Shown here one piece after another: positions 8,389-14,132 of a stretch of 34,021 bases of DNA. The DNA lies in contig DAICZP010000026.1 of NCBI GenBank assembly GCA_027311065.1, positions 1 through 34,021 on the forward strand, written 5' to 3'. Origin of the DNA: Thiomonas sp. (GTDB taxonomy: Bacteria; Pseudomonadota; Gammaproteobacteria; Burkholderiales; Burkholderiaceae_C). The notes below the pieces were generated by a model. The model saw nothing but the letters and a program-made list of their open reading frames with translations, was not told where the DNA came from and ran no database searches. Both the position numbers and the translations under genes were made by a program. The stretch's first letter is position 1, and each line of letters starts with the position of its first letter.

Positions 8389-9072
8389 ATGTCGCAGACG
8401 CGCTCGCAAGGAGTCGCCGGGCCGCCCCAAGATCCCTTGACCCCCACGGGGAGCGGGCCGGGCCAGGCCCGGCCCTGGGGGCCGTCCGAGGCTCCCCCCG
8501 CCGACTGGCCGAGCGACTTCGCCCGTGTCGGCTCGCGCTGCGAATTCGTGCGTGACCGCATGCTTTTCGCCCGAGGGGAGCGGCCGAAACAGATGTTCTG
8601 GGTGGAATCCGGCGAGATCCACCTGCGGCGCATCTCACGACAGGGGCGGCCGATGCTGGCGCAACGTGTGCGTGCCGGCTTCGTAGCCGAGGCCAGCTTG
8701 CAGGCTGCTCGTTATCACTGCGATGCCGTGGTGGTGCGCACAGCGGTGGTGTGGCAGTTCCCCAGGCAGCAACTGCTGCGGGCGCTCCAGCGATCACCGG
8801 AGCTGGCGCTGTGGTGGGCCGCCAGGCTTGCTGAGCAGTTGCGTGCGTGCCGGCTGCACTGCGAGCGATTGCACCTGAGGAGCGCGGCCGAGCGGGTGCT
8901 TCACGCCATCGAGACCGAAGGGAGCGACGGCGTGTTCGAACTTCCCGCCACTCGGCGCGATTGGGCCGACGAGCTGGGCCTGACCCCCGAATCGCTGTAC
9001 CGAACCCTGGCAGCGCTGCAGCATCGGGGCTTGCTGCGAATCCACGGCGCCACGTTGGAATTGGCCGGCTGA
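8389..9072 (+). CDS. Crp/Fnr-family transcriptional regulator
   Basis: Cytoplasmic regulator of 227 residues. A Pro/Gly-rich N-terminal stretch of about 35 residues precedes a cNMP-binding-type beta-roll (about 40-140), the dimerisation helix, and a C-terminal helix-turn-helix (about 165-220) of the Crp type. The recognition helix reads LTPESLYRTLA, keeping the Glu and Arg that in CRP and FNR contact the GA/TC core. No FNR-type cluster of four N-terminal cysteines is present, so it is not an oxygen-sensing Fe-S FNR; a small-molecule, haem or NO signal is possible. AAGGAG (8374-8379) lies 9 bases before ATG 8389, which decides against GTG 8371. It probably controls the divergent cytochrome gene, and perhaps itself, through the palindrome at 8307. 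Confidence 0.82.
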   Translation: MSQTRSQGVAGPPQDPLTPTGSGPGQARPWGPSEAPPADWPSDFARVGSRCEFVRDRMLFARGERPKQMFWVESGEIHLRRISRQGRPMLAQRVRAGFVAEASLQAARYHCDAVVVRTAVVWQFPRQQLLRALQRSPELALWWAARLAEQLRACRLHCERLHLRSAAERVLHAIETEGSDGVFELPATRRDWADELGLTPESLYRTLAALQHRGLLRIHGATLELAG

Positions 9073-9197
9073 TGGACGAGCGGCTGGAAAGCGGTGTGAT
9101 CGTCCTGCTGGTCATCGATGCGAAGGCCGTAGGCGGCAACATTCCCGCCAGCATCCTGAAGGCCGTCCAGGAGGAAATCGGCCATGTCCACGCGTGA
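9072..9197 (+). pseudogene. 3' fragment of a higB-like toxin gene
   Basis: From 9081 on, this segment closely matches the last 39 codons of the intact toxin gene at 12039-12359 (SGVIVLLVI, AKAV, GNIPASILKA, EEI are shared). The first two thirds of the toxin are absent; the break falls within ten bases of the Crp/Fnr stop codon. An ATG at 9072 overlaps the TGA of that regulator, so a 41-residue peptide could still be made by translational coupling. No catalytic toxin fold can form from this piece. It is the left end of a duplicated segment whose other copy starts near 12243. Confidence 0.8.
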
Positions 9198-9207
9198 TGT
9201 CATGACC
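9184..9207 (+). pseudogene. First eight codons of a deleted higA-like antitoxin gene
   Basis: These 24 bases correspond to 12346-12369, the start of the intact antitoxin gene, with three mismatches. The next base (9208) continues with sequence matching 12633 onward, just past the intact antitoxin's stop codon. About 263 bases, nearly the whole antitoxin, are therefore missing. In the intact copy ATGACC (12364) and ATGCC (12628) flank the missing part, so deletion through short homology is likely. The open frame that runs on from 9184 encodes no recognisable protein. Confidence 0.75.
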
Positions 9208-9306
9208 TTCGATGCGACCGCGCGTTCCGCTCTGCCCAGGGTTCTTGTCGGCGCTGATGGAACACGGACCCGCCGAGGACCAGTCTCAAACGTCGACTTC
9301 GACTTG

Positions 9307-9349
9307 CCAGTTCTCAGATTTGTCCGTGTTGGCGAGCCAAACATGGTCG
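9307..9349 (+). repeat. tRNA-Asn 3'-end-like repeat, copy 1
   Basis: A divergent third copy of the tag at 11065 and 11842 (about 28 of 36 positions shared). The core at 9323-9339 reads TCCGTGTTGGCGAGCCA and ends in CCA as a tRNA would. As in the other copies a strong hairpin follows within a few bases, but here the hairpin sequence is entirely different. It sits between the higBA remnant and the full methyltransferase gene. Confidence 0.5.
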
Positions 9350-9384
9350 AAAATGGGCACCTTTACCAAGGTGCCCATTTTTTT
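9350..9384 (+). terminator. Strong bidirectional rho-independent terminator
   Basis: A perfect 14-base-pair stem (9350-9363 with 9368-9381) with the four-base loop TACC (9364-9367). The stem starts with AAAA, and T continues to 9384, so it should terminate transcription in both directions. It isolates the Crp/Fnr regulator and the higBA remnant from the methyltransferase. Confidence 0.85.
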
Positions 9385-9513
9385 GCCTGCGGCCGATCGC
9401 GCCATCGGTGCCCCGGGTGATCTCGGGCCAGGAGCGGTTGAGGAGCGCACGGGCGAGAAGGGATTGGCGATCGGGTGCTCCACCAGGTCCTCGAGTCGCG
9501 GGAATTTGCAGAC

Positions 9514-10356
9514 ATGGCGAATATGGGCACGATTGAGCAATGCCGAAGGTTCTTCGCCGAGTACGTCGTGCGCGTCGCGGGCGCCGAAAACGAGCGCTTG
9601 ATCGAAGCATTCTCGTGCGTCGCCCGAGAGCGTTTTGTGGGCCCCGGGCCGTGGCTTGTGAGCGTGGGGCGGGGCTACCTGCGCACCCCGGACGATGACC
9701 CCAGACAGCTCTACCAGGACATTCTGGTTGCGCTCGATCCTGGCGCGACGATCAATAACGGCCAGCCTACGCTGCACGCGTGCTGCGTCGACGCGGCAGG
9801 ACTCTGCCTCGGCGAGACGGTGGTCCACGTTGGCGCTGGGTCGGGTTACTACACGGCGATACTGGCGCAGATGGTCGGGCCGCACGGCGAGGTTGTCGCC
9901 TTCGAGGTCGATGCGGCGCTGGCGCGGCGCGCGAGGTCGAACCTCGCGGCGTGCGCCAACGTCGGCGTGCGTGCGGCGTCGGCCACGGAGGCCGCGATCC
10001 CGCCTTGTGATGTTATGTACGTCAACGCCGGGGTCACCGATCCACCATCGGCTTGGCTGGACGCCTTGCGCATCGGTGGTCGGCTTGTGTTTCCCTTGAC
10101 GACTGACTCGGGAAACGGCTTGATGCTCAAGGTCACGCGCACCGGGCCCGACCGCTATGCGGCGCGGGCGCTGCTGTACGCCGGCTTCGTTGCCTGCGTC
10201 GGCGCACGCCGCGCCGTGACCTCGAACTCGCTGGCAGCCGCGTTGCGGTGCGATTCGATCGAGCGTATACGTTCACTCAGGCGCAATACGCCGCCAGACG
10301 CGACCGCATGGTGCTGCGGCGAGGGCTGGTGGCTGTCGACCGCAAGTCCCGGATGA
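9514..10356 (+). CDS. PCMT-like SAM-dependent methyltransferase
   Basis: Product of 280 residues resembling protein-L-isoaspartate O-methyltransferases. The N-terminal helical part includes VARERFVGPGPW, the equivalent of the substrate-side segment is INNGQPTLHA, and the SAM-binding motif I is VVHVGAGSGYYTA followed by a Rossmann-like core (VVAFEVDAALARRARSNL). The C-terminus ends in GEGWWLSTASPG. Protein repair of isoaspartyl residues is the family role, but many such proteins in accessory DNA modify other substrates, so the reaction is uncertain. ATG 9514 is preferred over GTG 9475; ATG 9523 is also possible and no strong ribosome-binding site decides. The stretch 9807-10134 is duplicated, in broken form, at 12780-13107. 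The gene lies between tRNA-like repeats. Confidence 0.75.
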   Translation: MANMGTIEQCRRFFAEYVVRVAGAENERLIEAFSCVARERFVGPGPWLVSVGRGYLRTPDDDPRQLYQDILVALDPGATINNGQPTLHACCVDAAGLCLGETVVHVGAGSGYYTAILAQMVGPHGEVVAFEVDAALARRARSNLAACANVGVRAASATEAAIPPCDVMYVNAGVTDPPSAWLDALRIGGRLVFPLTTDSGNGLMLKVTRTGPDRYAARALLYAGFVACVGARRAVTSNSLAAALRCDSIERIRSLRRNTPPDATAWCCGEGWWLSTASPG

Positions 10357-10494
10357 AACCATTTCAAGCACGGCCATTCAGGGAGGCCCCGGTCGGCCCG
10401 ATTTCGAACTGGTGCGCGAGGATACCTTCGGTCCGGTGTTGCCAGACGGCCCCTGCCGAGGTTGTCCGACACGGGCAAGCCGCGCGCGCCCGCT

Positions 10495-10799
10495 TCAGAC
10501 CGCGATGATCGAATCGCTGTAGCGAGCCACCACGGCATCGTGCGTGATCAGCCGCATCGGCTCGGTCAGCGCCTGGGCGATCAGCATGCGATCGAACGGG
10601 TCCTGATGGTGTGGCGGCAGTTCAGCGATTGCAGCGGCATGCTCGGGCTCGATGGCAAGCAGGCGATACCCGGAATCGAGGAAGTAGCGCAGGGCATCGT
10701 GGCCCGATACGGGCATGTCGCCGCGGCCGAGCCCGTGCTTGAGGGTGATTTCCCAGATCGTCGCCGCGCTGATCCAGACGGACGAGCGCGGCGAACTGA
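10495..10799 (-). pseudogene. vapC-like PIN-domain toxin, 5' end lost
   Basis: Reading the reverse strand, the frame from about 10799 gives VWISAATIWEITLKHGLGRG, then the C-terminal PIN segment with HHQDPFDRMLIAQAL and LITHDAVVARY, ending at 10495. This matches the middle and end of VapC-type ribonucleases. The first PIN strand with its catalytic Asp (usually MxLLLDTH) is missing, because the preceding antitoxin remnant is joined directly to the middle of the toxin. An internal ATG at 10716 would give 73 residues without the active site. It should be inactive. Confidence 0.8.
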
Positions 10800-10934
10800 T
10801 CAGTTCTCGAGCACGGGTTGCGAGCCGGGGACTGTCGGGCGTGCGATCACGATTTCCCGTTCACGCCCTTGCTCGATGGCTTCGACCAGGCGCGACAACG
10901 AAGACTTGGCATCAAACATGTTGACGGTGTGCAC
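10800..10934 (-). pseudogene. Phd/YefM-type antitoxin remnant (vapB-like)
   Basis: A GTG start at 10934 with a good GAGGAGG ribosome-binding site gives MHTVNMFDAKSSLSRLVEAI and then EQGREREIVIAR, the typical DNA-binding N-terminus of prevent-host-death antitoxins. After about 33 residues the sequence leaves the family and stops at TGA 10800-10802. The toxin-neutralising C-terminus is absent, consistent with an internal deletion that removed the end of the antitoxin and the start of the toxin. The 44-residue peptide may still bind its operator at 10975. Confidence 0.72.
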
Positions 10935-10974
10935 GGCGCCTCCTCGAATGCTGAAATCAGGGATCTATTCTAGT

Positions 10975-10988
10975 CTAGGCTAGCCTAG
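10975..10988. promoter_or_regulatory. Palindromic operator of the vapBC remnant
   Basis: CTAGGCTAGCCTAG is a perfect 14-base palindrome inside a longer CTAG-rich run (10970-10990), 41 bases upstream of the antitoxin start. Autoregulatory Phd/VapB antitoxins bind such short palindromes. The operator survives although the genes it served are broken. Confidence 0.55.
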
Positions 10989-11064
10989 CCAGGTTGATGA
11001 GGCCCCGTCGCTACGGGACCCGGCGAGGGGCGGAGCCCAGGTTCGGGGCATCCAGCGCGATCGC

Positions 11065-11133
11065 CCAGTGCCCAGATTCGCCCAGGTCGGCGAGCCAAAT
11101 TCGACGGCCCTTGCAGCGATGCAGGGGCCGTTT
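11065..11133 (+). repeat. tRNA-Asn 3'-end-like repeat with hairpin, copy 2
   Basis: It matches 11842-11910 with only four mismatches in 69 positions. The core 11081-11097 is CCCAGGTCGGCGAGCCA, which differs at one base from the tRNA-Asn 3' end as I remember it in betaproteobacteria. TTCG precedes it, but two T-loop bases are missing, so it is not a working tRNA end. A hairpin follows: 11104-11114 pairs with 11121-11131 (11 pairs, one G-T) around the loop AGCGAT, then a short T-rich stretch. Together with copy 3 it brackets brnTA as direct repeats. Confidence 0.7.
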
Positions 11134-11202
11134 CATTGGCGGCAACGTGATGGCACCTGTCACATCAATTGGCGCGTCGCACACGAGGGCGCGGTGGGCG
11201 AC

Positions 11203-11478
11203 TCACGCCGGAGTATGGGACTTGAGCCAGTCTTTCAGGGCAAGATCGATGCGGGATTGCCAGCCCTCACCGCTGTCACGGAACGAACGGAGCACATCCG
11301 GGCTGAGACGGATCGTGATGCGTTCCTTGGTGGGAGCTTTGTTCGGGCCGCGCACGCGCCGAAGCTTGGTCTGCAGTGACGCGGGCAACCCGGCCAACGG
11401 AACGGCCCGCGCGAAATCCCCCTCGCTCCACTCTGGGTTGTCTTTGTCGACCTTCTCAGGGCTTGGCTTTCTGTTCAT
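11203..11478 (-). CDS. brnA: BrnA-type antitoxin
   Basis: Product of 91 residues. The C-terminal half carries the ribbon-helix-helix-like DNA-binding segment (KERITIRLSPDVLRSFRDSG) followed by GWQSRIDLALKDWL, the standard BrnA ending. The N-terminal half should wrap the toxin. BrnA neutralises BrnT and represses the operon. ATG 11478 is chosen because the frame upstream of it is shadow of brnT; an AGG lies about 9 bases before it. The gene overlaps the end of brnT by 23 bases, in the toxin-first order normal for this family. The module looks intact. Confidence 0.88.
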   Translation of the reverse strand: MNRKPSPEKVDKDNPEWSEGDFARAVPLAGLPASLQTKLRRVRGPNKAPTKERITIRLSPDVLRSFRDSGEGWQSRIDLALKDWLKSHTPA

Positions 11479-11731
11479 AGCTCTTGACCTCGCGTTCATT
11501 GGCCTTGCGAAAGCTGATGACGCGGATGCCGCTTTCGGTTTCCACGAACACCAACGCGTCGACGCGGTCACCGACGAGCCCCAGGGCGCGCCACCTCTGC
11601 TCGCCATAGTCGCGGCGGGTGTCTTCCACGAAAACGGCCGATTCGAAGTCGAACTCAGCCGCGCGCTCGAACGATAGCCCACGCTCTTCGATGTTGCGGG
11701 CATTTTTGGCGGGATCGAACGTGATGTCCAC
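11456..11731 (-). CDS. brnT: BrnT-type ribonuclease toxin
   Basis: Product of 91 residues with the BrnT layout: FDPAKNARNIEERGLSFERA at the start, then VFVEDTRRDYGEQRW, a central strand pair, and the C-terminal IRVISFRKANEREVKSYE. BrnT is a RelE-fold ribonuclease that blocks translation under stress until BrnA is restored. The start codon is GTG at 11731; no ATG is available in frame near it. The promoter at 11739-11767 leaves almost no leader, so the message may be leaderless. The length and all conserved blocks suggest a working toxin. Confidence 0.88.
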   Translation of the reverse strand: MDITFDPAKNARNIEERGLSFERAAEFDFESAVFVEDTRRDYGEQRWRALGLVGDRVDALVFVETESGIRVISFRKANEREVKSYEQKAKP

Positions 11732-11738
11732 GACTCAA

Positions 11739-11767
11739 AGTGTATGTACGGACTAGTGTCGCGTCAA
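11739..11767 (-). promoter_or_regulatory. Promoter of brnTA
   Basis: On the reverse strand TTGACG (11767-11762), a 17-base spacer and TACACT (11744-11739) form a good sigma-70 promoter. The expected transcription start falls within a few bases of the GTG start codon at 11731. BrnA autorepression would be expected to act here; I see no clear palindrome. Confidence 0.55.
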
Positions 11768-11841
11768 ACAAAGTGTCAGCACAAAATAATTGTTCACACT
11801 CCGGCCGGTCCGGCATCAACCTACAGGGCCGTGGCGACGAA

Positions 11842-11910
11842 CCAGTGCCCAGATTCGCCCTGGTCGGGGAGCCAGATACGACGGCCCTTGCAGCGATGCA
11901 GGGGCCGTTT
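11842..11910 (+). repeat. tRNA-Asn 3'-end-like repeat with hairpin, copy 3
   Basis: Nearly identical to 11065-11133. The core 11858-11874 reads CCCTGGTCGGGGAGCCA, one base from the remembered tRNA-Asn end. The hairpin is 11881-11891 with 11898-11908 around AGCGAT, followed by a T run to 11911. It lies between brnTA and higBA and could terminate transcription on the forward strand. Confidence 0.7.
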
Positions 11911-12012
11911 TCATGGGGCTTCGGGCGCCGTCCCAAACGAGTCGCTACGTGCCGCGAGACGCCATCATCACCCCGACAGGTGCCTGGATGTCGCATCCGG
12001 CAGGGTCTGTTC

Positions 12013-12031
12013 TACGTCAATGACGTATGAT
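12013..12031 (+). promoter_or_regulatory. Operator and -10 element of higBA
   Basis: TACGTCA at 12013-12019 and TGACGTA at 12021-12027 form a perfect 7-1-7 inverted repeat. It overlaps a good -10 hexamer, TATGAT (12026-12031); a clear -35 is not visible. This position suits autorepression by the HTH antitoxin. Transcription would begin close to 12038, next to the likely start codon of the toxin. Confidence 0.5.
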
Positions 12032-12038
12032 CGGGCTC

Positions 12039-12359
12039 ATGTACACCGTCGTCGAAACCCCGCTGTTCGGTGCCGATGCCAAGTCAATCTGGACCGAGGA
12101 CGAGCGGGGCGAGTTCTGTGCATGGCTTGCCGCGAACCCGCTCGCAGGCGACGTGATCCGGGGTTCGGGCGGATGTCGCAAGGTGCGCTGGAGTCGCGCG
12201 GGGACAGGCAAGCGCGGCGGGGTTCGTGTGATCTATTACAACCGGCTGAAAAGCGGTGTAATCGTCCTGCTGGTCATCCATGCGAAGGCCGTACGCGGCA
12301 ACATTCCCGCCAGCATCCTGAAGGCCATCAAGGAGGAAATCGACCATGTCCAAGCGTAA
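12039..12359 (+). CDS. higB: RelE/HigB-family toxin
   Basis: Product of 106 residues (MYTVVETPLFGADAKSIW onward) with the RelE-superfamily core: FCAWLAANPLAGDVIRGSGG, the Arg-rich KVRWSRAGTGKRGG and the strand VRVIYYNR. The family cleaves mRNA at the ribosome. ATG 12039 is preferred because related toxins start at this MYTV; ATG 12027 adds four residues but lies on the operator. Neither has a convincing ribosome-binding site, which fits a nearly leaderless message. The toxin comes first and overlaps the antitoxin by 14 bases, as in higBA. The last 39 codons are duplicated at 9081-9197. Confidence 0.85.
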   Translation: MYTVVETPLFGADAKSIWTEDERGEFCAWLAANPLAGDVIRGSGGCRKVRWSRAGTGKRGGVRVIYYNRLKSGVIVLLVIHAKAVRGNIPASILKAIKEEIDHVQA

Positions 12360-12627
12360 TGTCATGACCGGAGAGGAACTTGGTTGCAAGCTGCTGGAAT
12401 CGGTCAAGCAGATGCGAGCCGGACAAGGGGCCGTGGTTCATTCTCCGGTTGCCCAGGCTCGGGCGGCTTCGGGGCTCTCGCAGTCGAAATTCGCTGCGCT
12501 GATGGGGGTGTCGGTGCGCACCCTTCAGGAGTGGGAGCAGGGGCGGCGCAAGCCATCCGGGGCTGCGCAAACCCTGATGATCGTTGCAACGCGCCACCCT
12601 GAAATCCTGCGGGAACTCGCAGCTTGA
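12346..12627 (+). CDS. higA: HigA-family HTH antitoxin
   Basis: Product of 93 residues. An N-terminal helical segment is followed by an Xre-type helix-turn-helix at about 33-80 (VAQARAASGLSQSKFAALMG, then VSVRTLQEWEQGRRKPSG). HigA antitoxins bind their toxin and repress the operon. AAGGAGG lies just upstream inside the toxin gene, giving the antitoxin a much stronger translation signal than the toxin, as expected for a working module. It probably binds the inverted repeat at 12013. Confidence 0.87.
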   Translation: MSKRNVMTGEELGCKLLESVKQMRAGQGAVVHSPVAQARAASGLSQSKFAALMGVSVRTLQEWEQGRRKPSGAAQTLMIVATRHPEILRELAA

Positions 12628-12747
12628 ATGCCTTCGATGCAACCGCGTTCCGCTCTGCCTTGGGGTGTGACGATCCTCGCATTCCTCGGCGCATCCTGGC
12701 GAGCGAATGCAGGCGCGACTTGTTGAAAAAGCACGCGTAATTTCCGA

Positions 12748-12777
12748 TGTTGGTCCGCAGGTCCCTGGTTCGAGCCC
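12748..12777 (+). pseudogene. Internal fragment of a tRNA-Asn(GTT) gene
   Basis: TGTT, two altered bases, and then 24 bases (12754-12777) match the stretch from anticodon GTT through variable loop and T-loop of betaproteobacterial tRNA-Asn as I remember it, including TCCGCAGGTCCCTGG and TTCGAGCCC. The 5' half, the closing strand of the T-stem and the acceptor end are absent. At 12778 the sequence switches to the methyltransferase copy. It marks a recombination junction and is not a working tRNA. Confidence 0.55.
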
Positions 12778-12779
12778 TG

Positions 12780-13107
12780 CTCGGCGAGACAGTGGTCCAA
12801 GTTGGCGCTGGGTCGGGCTATGACACGGCGATCGTGGCGCAGATGGTCGGGCCGCACGGCAAGGTTGTCGCCTTCGAGGTCGATGCGGCGCTGGCGCGGC
12901 GCGCGAGGTCGAACCTCGCGACGTGCGCCAACGTCGCCGTGCGTGCGGCGTCGGCCACGGAGGCCGCGATCCCGCCTTGCGATGGCATGTACGTCAACGC
13001 CGGGGTGACCGATCCCCCGTCGGGCCTGGCTGGACGCCTTGCGCATCGGTGGTCGGCTTGTGTTTCCCTTGACGGCTGACTCGGGAAACGGCTTGATGCT
13101 CAAAGGT
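12780..13107 (+). pseudogene. Truncated, frameshifted second copy of the PCMT-like methyltransferase
   Basis: It closely matches 9807-10134, starting just before the SAM-binding motif (VVQVGAGSGYDTA) and running through the Rossmann core. The first hundred-odd codons and the C-terminal part are missing. An extra G near 13021-13027 (compare the intact copy near 10046) shifts the frame, so the open frame ends at 13079. Conserved sequence ends at about 13107. It cannot encode an active enzyme. Confidence 0.8.
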
Positions 13108-13229
13108 CCGCAGTGCGCGTGATTGGCGAAAAATCATGGAAAGGGCTGCACAGGACATCGCGATCCGCCAAGATCGCATGCGCTGGTCCTGTCGATCATC
13201 CTGGTTCATCGCGCGCTCAGTTGCAACGA

Positions 13230-14132
13230 TCATGCGCGCTTTCCACTGCGCCGTGGTGGGGTGCGAAAGCCTTTTCTGATGATCGGCGCACGTTGCGAAG
13301 ATTGCGTGACAGCCCGCGCGATTTCGATGTCTGGAACGGTGGTGATTCGGTCTGCGGTCATCACCAGGTGATCCGATTTATAGATCACCTGGGGGAATAT
13401 GCGTTCGAGTCCATGTGCAAGCGTGCCATTGATCTGGCTCTGTTCAGGCTCAAATTCATCAAGCCGAATCGCGAGGTCGCGCAGCGGCTGCATCGCGGAG
13501 CCGCGAAACCAGAACATCGTGCCCGCTGCAAAATCCCAATTCCCGGCCAGCGGTTTCGGGCCGTATTGCAGACGTGTCTGCAATGCCTCGGTCCAGGTCA
13601 GATTTTGTAACAACTCGGTGTGAATCGATACCTTGACGAAATCCGGGTAAATCATGCCGATTTTTGGAAACAGGGTGAAGACCCGCACCGTCGCAGAGAT
13701 CGTTTCCGCGTCGCCCATCAGTGACGTCATCAGATCTCGCGCCCAGCGCACGCCCTGCTCGCCGAGATGGCGGCTGCGTTTGGTATGGACCTTCAGCACC
13801 GCGTCATACTTGTAGAGGTTGAACTCCTCCAGAGCGCGAAGGAATGGCGCAACGTCGCGGCCCCGATTTGGCGTTCGCACGATGCGCGCCGCCGGAAAGG
13901 CGGCACCGACTGCAGCGGCCACATCGTCGAAATCCGGCGCCTCCGGTACCGTTGCATAGAGATCGAATGGGAGCGGCGAAAATTGCAGCCGGTCCGCAAT
14001 CGTCTGCCACTCATCCTTGTAGAAAACGTGAGCAACGACAGCAAAGGCGGCCCGCGGCGGCGTGCTGATCTGGCTCTGGTCGGAATGATCCATGGGTGGT
14101 GTCTCTGTGTTGCGCGGCGGCGGTTGGGTCAT
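13230..14132 (-). CDS. Rhamnan synthesis F (RgpF)-like protein
   Basis: Product of 300 residues resembling the RgpF domain found in polysaccharide-synthesis glycosyltransferases. Seen in order: AVVAHVFYKDEWQTIADRL, a strand ending FDLYATVPE, RIVRTPNRGRDVAPFLRAL, YDAVLKVHTKRSRH, and GNWDFAAGTMFWFRG. The pattern of NRGRDVAPFL plus KxHTK is typical. Family members take part in building rhamnose-containing glycans. It stands alone, without sugar-nucleotide or export genes nearby, so its pathway is unclear. ATG 14132 is chosen over TTG 14150 and ATG 14093; no strong ribosome-binding site decides. It lies next to the decayed methyltransferase and may itself be a transferred piece. Confidence 0.72.
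   Translation of the reverse strand: MTQPPPRNTETPPMDHSDQSQISTPPRAAFAVVAHVFYKDEWQTIADRLQFSPLPFDLYATVPEAPDFDDVAAAVGAAFPAARIVRTPNRGRDVAPFLRALEEFNLYKYDAVLKVHTKRSRHLGEQGVRWARDLMTSLMGDAETISATVRVFTLFPKIGMIYPDFVKVSIHTELLQNLTWTEALQTRLQYGPKPLAGNWDFAAGTMFWFRGSAMQPLRDLAIRLDEFEPEQSQINGTLAHGLERIFPQVIYKSDHLVMTADRITTVPDIEIARAVTQSSQRAPIIRKGFRTPPRRSGKRA

Noticed and set aside
9184-9420. A 78-codon frame beginning at the antitoxin remnant
   Set aside because: Only the first eight codons are antitoxin; the rest crosses the tRNA-like repeat and the terminator.
11065-11910. Integron attC sites as an explanation for the repeats
   Set aside because: The repeats are of suitable length and carry hairpins, but no GTTRRRY / RYYYAAC boxes are present, no integrase is in the window, and modules occur in both orientations.
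12700-12800. A complete tRNA gene
   Set aside because: Only the anticodon-to-T-loop part is recognisable; D-arm, closed T-stem and acceptor stem are missing.
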